From the NCBI GenBank assembly GCA_913776675.1, contig CAJYRE010000206.1, positions 1-11,902 on the forward strand: 11,902 bases of DNA, read 5' to 3'. Under the pieces are notes generated by a model, which was given only the letters and a program-made list of their open reading frames with translations, made no database searches and was not told the origin of the DNA. Positions 1-6,700 of this stretch are shown piece after piece (position 1 is the first letter of the stretch; every line of letters starts with the position of its first letter). A program made the position numbers and the translations under genes. The stretch is from Rhizobiaceae bacterium. Lineage in GTDB: Bacteria; Pseudomonadota; Alphaproteobacteria; Rhizobiales; Rhizobiaceae.

Positions 1-1
1 G

Positions 2-1558
2 GGCTGGAGCAGTATCGATAGCTATGGCGATGAGGCCATGGATAGCGGCGAATTGGATAGTACCGGCCAAGGCCAGAGTGGTTATCTGAACGATCAGGTG
101 ACTGGCTATCAACGCCGCCGTCTTCGAATTATCGAGGTATGGTTCCGTATGCCCGTGCAGACCAAGAAGATGCGCGGCGGCATGTTTGCCGGTGAAATCT
201 TTGACGAGCTGTCGCCTGGCCATCAAGAGGCAATTCAAAGCGGTGAAGCGGAAATCGTCGAGCGGCCAGCCATGCGCATGTATGTGGCGCTGATGACCAC
301 GACTGGTTTGCTGTATCTGGCCCCCTCGCCTTACAGACACAACAGATACCCGTTTACGCCGATCTGGAACAAGCGGCGGGGCCGGGACAACATGCCGTAC
401 GGGTTGATCCGCAACATCCGTGACTTGCAGGTGGACATCAATAAACGTGCATCGAAAGCGCTGCATATTCTGTCGAGCAACAAGGTCATCATGGATGAGG
501 GCGCGGTGGCCGATTTTGATGCTTTTGTCGAAGAGCTGGCAAGGCCAGACGCAATCATTGTCAAAAACCAAGGTAAAGCACTGACACTCAACGCGGACCG
601 TGACCTTGCTGCGGCCCATCTCGATATGATGAGCCGCGATATACAGATGGTGCAGCAGGTCGGCGGCGTCACCGATGAAAATCTTGGCCGCAGCACCAAT
701 GCTGTGTCTGGTGTCGCCATTCAGGCGCGACAGGAGCAAGGCTCACTTTCCACCAGCGGATTGTTCGACAACTTGCGGCTGGCCCGCCAGCTTCAGGGCG
801 AGAAGCAGCTTTCATTACTCGAACAGTTCATGGATCGGCGGAAACAGTTCCGCATCACGAATTCTCGCGGCAAGCCGGATTACACCACTGTCAATGATGG
901 GCTGCCCGAAAACGACATTATCCGCAGCAAGGCGGATTTTGTCATTGACGAGCAGGATTGGCGGGCAAGCCAGCGTCAGGCTCAGGTGGCGGCGTTGATG
1001 GACATGCTGGCCAAGATCGTGCCGCTTTCGCCGCAAGTCGCAATCGTCACCCTCGATCTGTTGATCGAGGAAATGGACGTGCCGAATCGTGATGAGCTGG
1101 TCAAGCGCATCCGCCAGGTCACTGGGATGCGCGACCCAGACGAAGAGGGTGAAGACCCGAACGCCAACGCCCAACAGCAGGCCCAAGCCGCACAACAGCA
1201 GACCGCGATGGAAACCCAGATGGCCCAACTGGCCAAGCTCAAGGCTGACGCGGAAAAGACCATGGCTCAAGCCGAGGAAATCAAGGCCAAAGTCTCGAAG
1301 ATCAATATCGACGCGCAGCGCAGCGCCATTGATGCTGCCAATGCTGTAACCGCTGCTCCCGGTACCGCTGATGTCGCTGACATGATGCTGCATGAGGCTG
1401 GCTATGTTGGCCGCACCGAGGGTGAGCAGCAGGCTCAACAGCAGGCGCGAGTGCAGCAGATGCAGGCACAGGCAGCGCAAGAGCAGCAAGCCCAACAACA
1501 AGCACAATCACAACCCGCACCCAACCGCCCAGAGCAGGCGGTGGGGCTTGGCATGTAA
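2..1558 (+). CDS. P22-type phage portal protein, C-terminal part (5' end outside window)
   Basis: The frame is open to the left edge, so the gene begins upstream; 518 residues are visible. Portal proteins form the dodecameric ring at one head vertex through which DNA is packaged and ejected, and to which scaffold and tail bind. Recognisable P22-portal-like segments are EVWFRMP near the visible N-terminus, PFTPIWNKRRGRDNMPYGLI, DINKRASKALHILSSNKVI, and the signature AVSGVAIQARQEQG with LFDNLRLARQLQGEKQLSLL behind it. The last ~110 residues are a Gln/Ala-rich, strongly helical tail (QQAQQQA-type runs), matching the helical barrel that P22 portals extend into the capsid. P22 gp1 is about 725 aa, so roughly 200 residues should lie outside. 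An internal ATG at 38 is not the real start, because coding continues upstream of it. The stop is followed at once by the scaffold gene's Shine-Dalgarno sequence, indicating co-transcription. Confidence 0.88.
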   Translation, partial: GWSSIDSYGDEAMDSGELDSTGQGQSGYLNDQVTGYQRRRLRIIEVWFRMPVQTKKMRGGMFAGEIFDELSPGHQEAIQSGEAEIVERPAMRMYVALMTTTGLLYLAPSPYRHNRYPFTPIWNKRRGRDNMPYGLIRNIRDLQVDINKRASKALHILSSNKVIMDEGAVADFDAFVEELARPDAIIVKNQGKALTLNADRDLAAAHLDMMSRDIQMVQQVGGVTDENLGRSTNAVSGVAIQARQEQGSLSTSGLFDNLRLARQLQGEKQLSLLEQFMDRRKQFRITNSRGKPDYTTVNDGLPENDIIRSKADFVIDEQDWRASQRQAQVAALMDMLAKIVPLSPQVAIVTLDLLIEEMDVPNRDELVKRIRQVTGMRDPDEEGEDPNANAQQQAQAAQQQTAMETQMAQLAKLKADAEKTMAQAEEIKAKVSKINIDAQRSAIDAANAVTAAPGTADVADMMLHEAGYVGRTEGEQQAQQQARVQQMQAQAAQEQQAQQQAQSQPAPNRPEQAVGLGM

Positions 1559-1568
1559 GGAGAGAGAT

Positions 1569-2471
1569 ATGAGTGGTTTGACTGACCAACAGAAAGCGCT
1601 ATTGACGGAAGAAGAGCTGGAAGGCTTGATGGAAGATGAAGGCGATGGTGCGGACGATGGCGAAGAAAATGACGCCGAAGACGATGCCGACGCCAGCAAT
1701 GGTGCTGCCGATGACGACGAGGCAGATGGTGGCGCGGATCAGGATCAAGATGACGAGGCCGCTGCCGATACCAGCGCTCAAACCAGCGCAGAGGCAGAGC
1801 AGCCAGACCAAGCACCAGATACGCAGCAGGTGCAGGCAGACAGCACAAACGAGCGCCCGCCAAACTGGATATTGCCCGATGATCATGAGGATAAAAAGCA
1901 AGCGATTGAGCGGGAACGTGATGACCTTGCCCAAAAATTCGACGATGGCGATTTAACCGCAAAAGAGTATCGAGAGGCGTTGAAACCTCTCGATCAGCAG
2001 CTCGACAAGCTTAAAGAGACAGAGATCATAGCCAAAAGCCGTCAACAGGTGGCAATCGAAGACTGGCGCGATACCGTTGATGAGTTCTTGCGCGACAAGC
2101 CGCACTATCGTGATCCCAAGCTGAATAAGCTCCTTGATCAGGAGGTCCGGGAGCTACAGGCCAAGGCCGTGAACCCCTTGAAGCGGTCAATTCTGGAAGA
2201 GGCTGATCAGCGGTTGTCCAAAACCCTGTCGGAGGCGTTTGGGCTTAAAGTCGAGCCAAAGACCGATACACCTGCCAAAAGCACCACCAAAAAGACTGTC
2301 CGGGATGATCCACCACCGAGCTTGCGCAATGTGCCAGCCGCCGATGTGGACGATACCGACGGTGGCGAGTTTGCCTATCTCGACCGGCTGCGTGACAGCA
2401 ATTCAGTCATGTATGAGGCCGAGCTTGCAAAGCTGCGGCCAGACGTGCTTGACCGCTATATGCAGAGTTGA
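1569..2471 (+). CDS. phage scaffolding-like protein
   Basis: This 300-aa protein probably acts as the internal assembly scaffold of the procapsid. The ATG at 1569 was chosen because AAGGAGAG lies 4-12 nt upstream; the frame extends further upstream, but that part overlaps the portal gene and reads as nonsense. Residues ~14-80 are extremely acidic (runs of D, E and DG), followed by a Gln/Asp/Ala-rich linker. PPNWILPDDHE then opens a helical, coiled-coil-like region (~100-225) with heptad-type repeats such as DLAQKFDDGDLTAKEYREAL. A Lys/Pro/Asp-rich tail ends in a short helical segment (EAELAKLRPDVLDRYM) that could be the coat-binding end. The acidic N-terminus, charged helices and position directly after the portal match scaffolds of P22-like phages. 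I recognise the type rather than a close named homologue. The coat gene expected next is not present. Confidence 0.7.
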   Translation: MSGLTDQQKALLTEEELEGLMEDEGDGADDGEENDAEDDADASNGAADDDEADGGADQDQDDEAAADTSAQTSAEAEQPDQAPDTQQVQADSTNERPPNWILPDDHEDKKQAIERERDDLAQKFDDGDLTAKEYREALKPLDQQLDKLKETEIIAKSRQQVAIEDWRDTVDEFLRDKPHYRDPKLNKLLDQEVRELQAKAVNPLKRSILEEADQRLSKTLSEAFGLKVEPKTDTPAKSTTKKTVRDDPPPSLRNVPAADVDDTDGGEFAYLDRLRDSNSVMYEAELAKLRPDVLDRYMQS

Positions 2472-2478
2472 GGCCGCA

Positions 2479-2655
2479 ATGCTGATCCTTGACATCAAGA
2501 TTGGTCAAAGTGTTGAGCTGCCGGGTGTCGGCCGCATAAAAGTGCTCAAGAAAACAGGACGGCAGGCTCGGTTGGGGTTTGAGGTCGAGGAAACCCAGCC
2601 TGTGGTTATCAGGCCGGAACGCGATCCGCCTATCCAATTAGAGGACATTGCGTGA
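2479..2655 (+). CDS. CsrA/RsmA-like small RNA-binding protein
   Basis: This 58-aa protein is close to the usual CsrA length (~61). CsrA dimers bind GGA motifs in mRNA leaders and change translation or stability. Matches visible against E. coli CsrA: MLIL at the N-terminus, G9, the V22-L23 strand, then G27, Q29, R31 and G33, and near the C-terminus V42 and R45, the latter one residue offset from CsrA R44. Two differences matter: the RNA-contacting Arg6-Arg7 pair is replaced by Ile6-Lys7, and REE is replaced by RPE. RNA binding may therefore be altered. The ATG follows GAGG by 5 nt; this ribosome-binding site overlaps the scaffold stop codon and suggests translational coupling. The gene is last in the head operon, directly before a terminator. 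The family call rests on my reading of the pattern; a different small beta-rich phage protein is the alternative. Confidence 0.62.
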   Translation: MLILDIKIGQSVELPGVGRIKVLKKTGRQARLGFEVEETQPVVIRPERDPPIQLEDIA

Positions 2656-2661
2656 CTTTGG

Positions 2662-2694
2662 AGGCCCCGCTTGATCTGTCAGGCGGGGCTTTTT
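2662..2694 (+). terminator. intrinsic terminator of the portal-scaffold-csrA-like operon
   Basis: A hairpin of about 13 pairs has the GC core GGCCCCGC pairing with GCGGGGCT, continues through TTGA/TCAG (first pair a T-G wobble) to a TCTG loop, and is followed by a T-run of five. It begins 7 nt after the stop codon of the CsrA-like gene, so it should end the late-gene transcript. Confidence 0.88.
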
Positions 2695-2704
2695 GCTGCC
2701 ATCA

Positions 2705-2962
2705 TCATTGATGTGCACGATCATCTGGCAGTGATACGCCAAAATAGCGCCGGACTGCACGGCTGGTCAGCAAGCCAATGATGATCACCTCGACAGGGCC
2801 AGGTATGCGGCATTCATCGCGCTCCCATTTACGCACTGTGCGGGCTTGCGATGTGCCAACGAGATCTGCAAAGCCCTGCTGAGATAGGCCAAACGCTGCG
2901 CGCGTGTTGATGACATCCTCTCCTTTAAGAGTGCTCTTTCGCAAAACGTCCACCTCTCGCAA
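2705..2962 (-). CDS. small XRE-like helix-turn-helix transcriptional regulator
   Basis: This 85-aa DNA-binding protein probably represses a nearby promoter. A lambda-repressor-type HTH is clear: GLSQQGFADLVG forms the first helices (residues 25-36), TSQARTVRKWE the recognition-helix segment (37-47), and the following ECRIPGPVEVI is typical of short Cro/XRE-like proteins of proteobacterial phages. No ATG start exists. The longest form begins with TTG at 2962. A second TTG at 2944 is preceded by GAGAGG at 8 nt and may be the true start (79 aa), which still keeps the whole HTH. The gene is on the opposite strand to its neighbours, convergent with the head operon and divergent from the giant gene. 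A promoter with a perfect TATAAT lies upstream at 3004-3033. Which operator it binds cannot be read from the sequence. Confidence 0.78.
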   Translation of the reverse strand: MREVDVLRKSTLKGEDVINTRAAFGLSQQGFADLVGTSQARTVRKWERDECRIPGPVEVIIIGLLTSRAVRRYFGVSLPDDRAHQ

Positions 2963-3003
2963 ACAGGTCTTTAAGGCCGCGATCCAGCGCCTCTCCGAGC
3001 GGA

Positions 3004-3033
3004 ATTATACAGTCAAAACAGTGACCAATCCAA
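3004..3033 (-). promoter_or_regulatory. sigma-70-like promoter for the HTH regulator
   Basis: Read on the minus strand, TTGGAT (3033-3028) is followed after 18 nt by a perfect TATAAT (3009-3004). The predicted start near 2997 gives a leader of about 35-55 nt before the HTH gene. The spacer holds two direct copies of a CAGT-type sequence (CAGTCA and CAGTGA on the plus strand), a possible autoregulatory site; that role is inference. Confidence 0.5.
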
Positions 3034-3178
3034 GAGCGCGCAGGGACTAAAAGGCCGCATTGTTGCGGGAGTGGATGCGTTGCTTTGCCGGGGTTTCGGG
3101 CAGTTTTGAGGGCCGGAATTTGTTTGCGGGGTGGTGTGGCGCGGATTTTTTGGGGGGCTTTCGTGAGGCAAACGAAGG

Positions 3179-3210
3179 GTGAGGCCCAGAAAACCGGGCC
3201 TCACTTTTTT
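3179..3210 (+). terminator. strong intrinsic terminator, plus-strand direction
   Basis: A perfect 9-bp stem, GTGAGGCCC pairing with GGGCCTCAC around an 8-nt loop, is followed by six T's. On the minus strand the stem is followed by ACCCTTCG-type sequence without a T-run, so it is directional. No clear gene precedes it on the plus strand, so it implies a short transcript from about 3010 onward. Confidence 0.82.
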
Positions 3211-3213
3211 GCT

Positions 3214-3381
3214 CTATGGCTTCGTGATCTTTGACTTCAGATCAACGTTGTCACATGACGTCATGATCGTCACGTTGCCATTGATTGTCACGGATGGTGC
3301 AGCACTGCGGTTTGGCTTAACCCATTCGAAAAAGCGTCGAACGAGTGTGAAAAATTGCAAGAAGTCAGGTAAGTTTTGCAT
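3214..3381 (-). CDS. possible 55-aa hypothetical protein
   Basis: A weakly supported candidate. The ATG at 3381 has AGG 6 nt upstream. A TTGACA hexamer (3469-3464) lies further upstream on the same strand, with a poor TACAAA -10 at 15-nt spacing. The peptide starts with a hydrophobic, aromatic helix-like part (NLPDFLQFFTLVRRFFEWV) and continues with a strand-like PSVTINGNVTIMTSCDNVDL. I recognise no family. The stop lies 3 nt before the 3179-3210 hairpin. The same bases form the imperfect palindrome at 3243-3277, so the ORF may be chance coding through a regulatory site. Confidence 0.25.
   Translation of the reverse strand: MQNLPDFLQFFTLVRRFFEWVKPNRSAAPSVTINGNVTIMTSCDNVDLKSKITKP
3243..3277. 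repeat. imperfect palindrome, candidate operator
   Basis: A perfect 12-bp palindrome, CATGACGTCATG (3254-3265), is flanked almost symmetrically by CAACGT (3243-3248) and its complement ACGTTG (3272-3277), with spacers of 5 and 6 nt. GTCA/GTCAC words recur across it and once more at about 3287-3291. The symmetry suits a dimeric regulator such as the HTH protein encoded ~300 bp away, but binding is inference. Confidence 0.4.
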
Positions 3382-3489
3382 AATCCACCTACGGGTTGGG
3401 CCGAAGGGGCTTGACCACACTGACAGTGCGTTTAAGAATGCATTTGTAGTTACATACATTCTCTGTCAAAACCCTTGGCATTGAAATTC

Positions 3490-3519
3490 AAAAAGCGCTG
3501 ATCGCCATCGGCGCTTTTT
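3490..3519 (+). terminator. intrinsic terminator, probably bidirectional
   Basis: A perfect AAAAAGCGC / GCGCTTTTT stem is extended inward by TGAT/ATCG (one T-G wobble) to about 13 pairs, with a 4-nt CGCC loop. T-tracts are available on both strands. It insulates the promoter region of the giant gene from anything upstream. Confidence 0.82.
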
Positions 3520-3715
3520 GTTTGTCTGGAGTAGACATACGTAGGTAAAACTTGCTTGCACGGCGATAGCAAGACCTTAAATACAAATAAATCATTTAAC
3601 CCCAGTTGCAGTCCCCAGGGAACAGAATAAATGGGGAGAGCAATAGCTTGTAATATCAAAAGTGTTGCACAGCCAATATATACAGCCCGATGACCAAAAA
3701 GATGCCGACCGCCCT

Positions 3716-3744
3716 TTGATTGCCAAACGACAACAAGCTATAAA
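3716..3744 (+). promoter_or_regulatory. sigma-70-like promoter of the giant gene
   Basis: TTGATT (3716-3721) and TATAAA (3739-3744) are separated by exactly 17 nt, the best promoter match on the plus strand of this intergenic region. Transcription should start near 3751, giving a leader of about 47 nt before the ATG at 3798. Confidence 0.6.
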
Positions 3745-3771
3745 GCCTCAATATCAGTCGCGCATGAGTGC

Positions 3772-3791
3772 GGCCCCTTTAAAACGGAGCC
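3772..3791 (+). promoter_or_regulatory. leader hairpin enclosing the giant gene's Shine-Dalgarno
   Basis: GGCCCC (3772-3777) can pair with GGAGCC (3786-3791) around an 8-nt loop, five pairs with one C-A mismatch. The CGGAG ribosome-binding site, 8 nt from the ATG, forms the 3' side of the stem. The core ACGGA fits the ANGGA word recognised by CsrA proteins. The stem is short, so it could modulate rather than block translation. Confidence 0.35.
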
Positions 3792-3797
3792 ACACGT

Positions 3798-6700
3798 ATG
3801 CCTATTGTCCTCGGTCTTGGTGACGACTGGAACGATCCTCTCAACCTTTATGGTGGTAAGCCGCAGTCCAGCGTGTCTGATGACACTGCAAAACCGCTGA
3901 CCAATGAGACAGGCAAAAGCCAAGCCTCGATTGGTCTGGGCTTGGATGACAACGCACCAAAGCAAGCGCCGATCAAATCCCGCGACCGTGACGACATCAT
4001 CAACACGATCATTGCCGAGGCGGGTGGCGAAGGCGATGAGGGTATGGCCGCAGTTGCCAGCGTGATTCGAAATCGTGCTGGTGTGCGCGGCATGGATCCC
4101 GCAAGCGTCGTGCGAGAGCCAAAGCAATTTTCCGGCTATGAAAAGCCAGGCCGCGATGCAGTCAGAGCCATGCAAGACCCGGCCATGCGTGAGCGGGCAG
4201 CAAGGATTTACGATCAGGTGGCTGCTGGCGAGATTGATGATCCGACTGGTGGTGCTGACCATTATCACGCCAACTCGGTGTCGCCGTCATGGTCCAAGTC
4301 GATGCCGGAGACAGCACAGATCGGCAATCACCGCTTTTATCGGTCTGGTTCGGATAGCGACAAGGGCAAGCCGGGCAGTGACGACCCGTTTGATGCCATC
4401 CTCACCGACAAAAAGCCGAAAACGAAAGTTGCGGATGATGAGTTGTCTTTGGCGCGTAGCTTCTTGCAGAGCCGATCTGACAAGGGCCGGGATGCGATTG
4501 AGGGTCTTAAGCCAGAGTTTGCAGTCAAGCTGACCAACATGTTTCAGGACGCGCCGCCTGAGATTGCCAAAGGCCTTGGCCTGTATTCGGCCTACCGTTC
4601 GCCAGAACACCAAGCCCAGATTATTTCGAGGAATATGGGCAAGTATGGTTTCAGCCAACGCGATAGAGCGCAATGGCAGGCAGATGTTGCGGAGCTTGGG
4701 CCAATCAAGGCCGGTGAGCGTTGGGCTGGTGAGTTTAAATCCTCTGGCATGTCGGCCTACGTGGCCAAGCCCGGTTATTCCAAGCATCAGAGTGGAGAGG
4801 CCGGTGATCTAAGCTGGAATGGACGGAGCCTTGAGCACGCACCCGCAGCCGTGAAGAGCTGGGTGCGGGAGAACGCACCAAACTACGGCCTGCATGTCCC
4901 GTTGAGCAACGAGGACTGGCACATTGAGGACATCAACGCCCGCAAACATGGCAGCCAGCAAGCCGTGGCGGTCAATGTTGGTGGCAGTGGTGAAAAACGC
5001 TGGAAGGATGAGAACCAGTCGAGTTGGCTGGCCGGTGACTCGTGGCGAATGGCCAGAGCCAACGACGCTATCGTGATTGATGAAAATTACACGCCACAAG
5101 GCAACATGCTGGCAGGTTTCGGCGGTGATGATGGCAATCCCCTTGCAATTGCCGCCGAGCAAGCACGTGCCAGTGCGGCAAAGCGGCAGGCGGACGCGGC
5201 AGCACGAGCGCTGCAAGACCAGACCGCTCTGACAAACGAGGAGTACAACGCGGCAATTGAGCGGCAGGCTGCTGAGATGGGGCAAGCTGGTCGCTACCAG
5301 CTAATGGATGATGATCAAGCAGATGAGCTGGAGGCCCGCTGGAAAAAGGATCACCAGTCCACTGGGCTTGCAGGTGACTTAGTGCGGGAGTGGGGCATTG
5401 GCGCAGCGGAAGCTACCCAGAGCAGCAGTAACCTCAAGCGGCTGATTATATCGAAGCTTCCGGGTGGCGACCGGATCAATGAGGGGCTTGATCGTATCGA
5501 CCGTTGGCTTGGCGGTGGCACCACCATGGACGAGAAGCGTCAGCAGGCGATTGACCACGCTTCAGCCAGCCTCACGGATGAGAGCAAGGCTTCACTCGAT
5601 AAAACCGTTTTCAAAAAGGATTCATGGGAGCTGAATGGAGCTCTGTCTGACCCACGCTGGTACATGCTTCAAATCGCACAGTCTGGGCCATCCATGGCGG
5701 CCACGATGGCACCAAGCGGTTTGCTGGCGCGTGGTGCATTTGTGACAGCACGCGCTGCTGGCGCAACCGCAGAGGTGGCAGCAGCCAGCGCTGCAAAAAC
5801 TGCCACAATAGCGGGCGGCGTCAGTGAGGGCCTGCTTGGCGGCGCTCAATCCGCACTCTCGATCAAAGAGAAAATTGCGGCTATGCCGCGTGATCAGCTT
5901 TTGCAATCCGATGCTGTCAAATCGCTGATCTCTCAGGGCAAAACGCCGGAGGAGGCGATTGCCGCCGTTTCCGACGATGCACAGGTGCAGGGCTTTGTAA
6001 CCGCCGGTGTTGCCACGGGCATTTTTGGCGGCTTGGGCGACCGCGCCTTGGCGAAGATCATTGGTGAAGGCATTGGCGGCGGGATAGCGCGGCGCGTGGC
6101 GTCCGGTGCGGCACGTGGTTTCGTCGGAGAAGGTCTGCTCGAAGAAATGCCACAGAATGTCGGCCAGACCATTGCCGAGAATGCGGCAATGCAGCGGGTG
6201 GACAGCAAGCAGGGCTTAACGGATGGCATTGCCGAGGCAGCCGTGTCCGGCGCTGCCGTCGGCGGCGCTATGGGTGCGGGCTTGGGCGGCGCTGGTGGTG
6301 CATGGCGACGGGCAGAAGCCCACACCGATGAGCAGGCTTCCAACGCTCAACCTCAAGAGGCACAGCCAGAACAGCCTGCCCAACCTCAAGCCGCTCCGCA
6401 GGCCCCAGAACCACAGACCGCGACAACAGCAAGTGGGCCGATTGGTCGCGCCGTGCGGGCGGCGGAAGAAGCGCAGATCCAGCAAAACGGCGGTGTGCAG
6501 CCGGACACCGCGCTTGATGGCAAGCTTCGTCCCGGCACCACTGTGCGGATCGATGCCGAGGGCATGGAACCCTTCATGGCCACTGTCCAAGGCCATGAGG
6601 GTGACGAAATCGTTGTGCTCGATTCGAGCACTGGTGAGATTTTGCAGGTGCCGAGCGAACAGGTCACGCCGATTGCGGCCAGCCCGGATCAAGCGCAGGC

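Larger units (their letters stand above)
2963..3797. other. intergenic regulatory region without a convincing plus-strand gene
   Basis: About 835 bases separate the HTH gene from the giant gene. The left part (3040-3180) is G-rich on the plus strand and ends in a strong plus-strand terminator, so something short may be transcribed there. The middle (3211-3480) holds an imperfect palindrome, one possible 55-codon minus-strand ORF, and opposed promoter-like sequences. The part from 3520 to 3715 is AT-richer and I see nothing definite in it beyond a weak stem (CTTGCT/AGCAAG near 3551-3573). The right end holds the promoter and leader of the giant gene. I saw no tRNA and no CRISPR repeats. Confidence 0.6.

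Noticed and set aside
331..720. Minus-strand ORF of 129 codons inside the portal gene
   Set aside because: The plus frame gives a recognisable portal protein; the minus frame is a shadow with Ser/Arg/Leu-rich composition.
1392..1568. Upstream extension of the scaffold frame to an ATG at 1392
   Set aside because: It overlaps the portal gene, reads as Arg/Cys/Ser-rich nonsense, and lacks a ribosome-binding site; AAGGAGAG marks 1569 as the start.
2239..2478. Upstream extension of the CsrA-like frame to an ATG at 2239
   Set aside because: It overlaps the scaffold gene; the MLIL start at 2479 fits the CsrA N-terminus and has GAGG upstream.
3075..3182. 35-codon plus-strand ORF starting MRCFAGVSGSFEG
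   Set aside because: GGGAG is only 3 nt from the ATG, the composition is Gly/Phe/Trp-rich and odd, and the stop codon falls inside the terminator stem.
3013..3204. 63-codon minus-strand ORF
   Set aside because: It runs through a terminator hairpin, is Pro/Ser/Arg-rich and overlaps the HTH promoter.
3179..3484. 101-codon plus-strand ORF
   Set aside because: Its start codon lies within the terminator stem at 3179-3210, no ribosome-binding site is present and no family is recognisable.
3450..3659. 69-codon minus-strand ORF
   Set aside because: It reads through the 3490-3519 terminator hairpin and has no protein-like pattern.
4075..4812. Plus-strand ORFs in the +1 frame at 4075-4533 and 4564-4812
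   Set aside because: They lie over the SleB and M15 domains, whose motifs are intact in the main frame; their composition is Arg/Ser/Thr-rich shadow coding without a ribosome-binding site, unlike the nested ORF at 9118.
6216..6692. Overlapping ORFs of ~160 codons on both strands
   Set aside because: Typical GC-rich shadows of the giant gene, with Arg/Pro/Cys-rich translations and no initiation signals.
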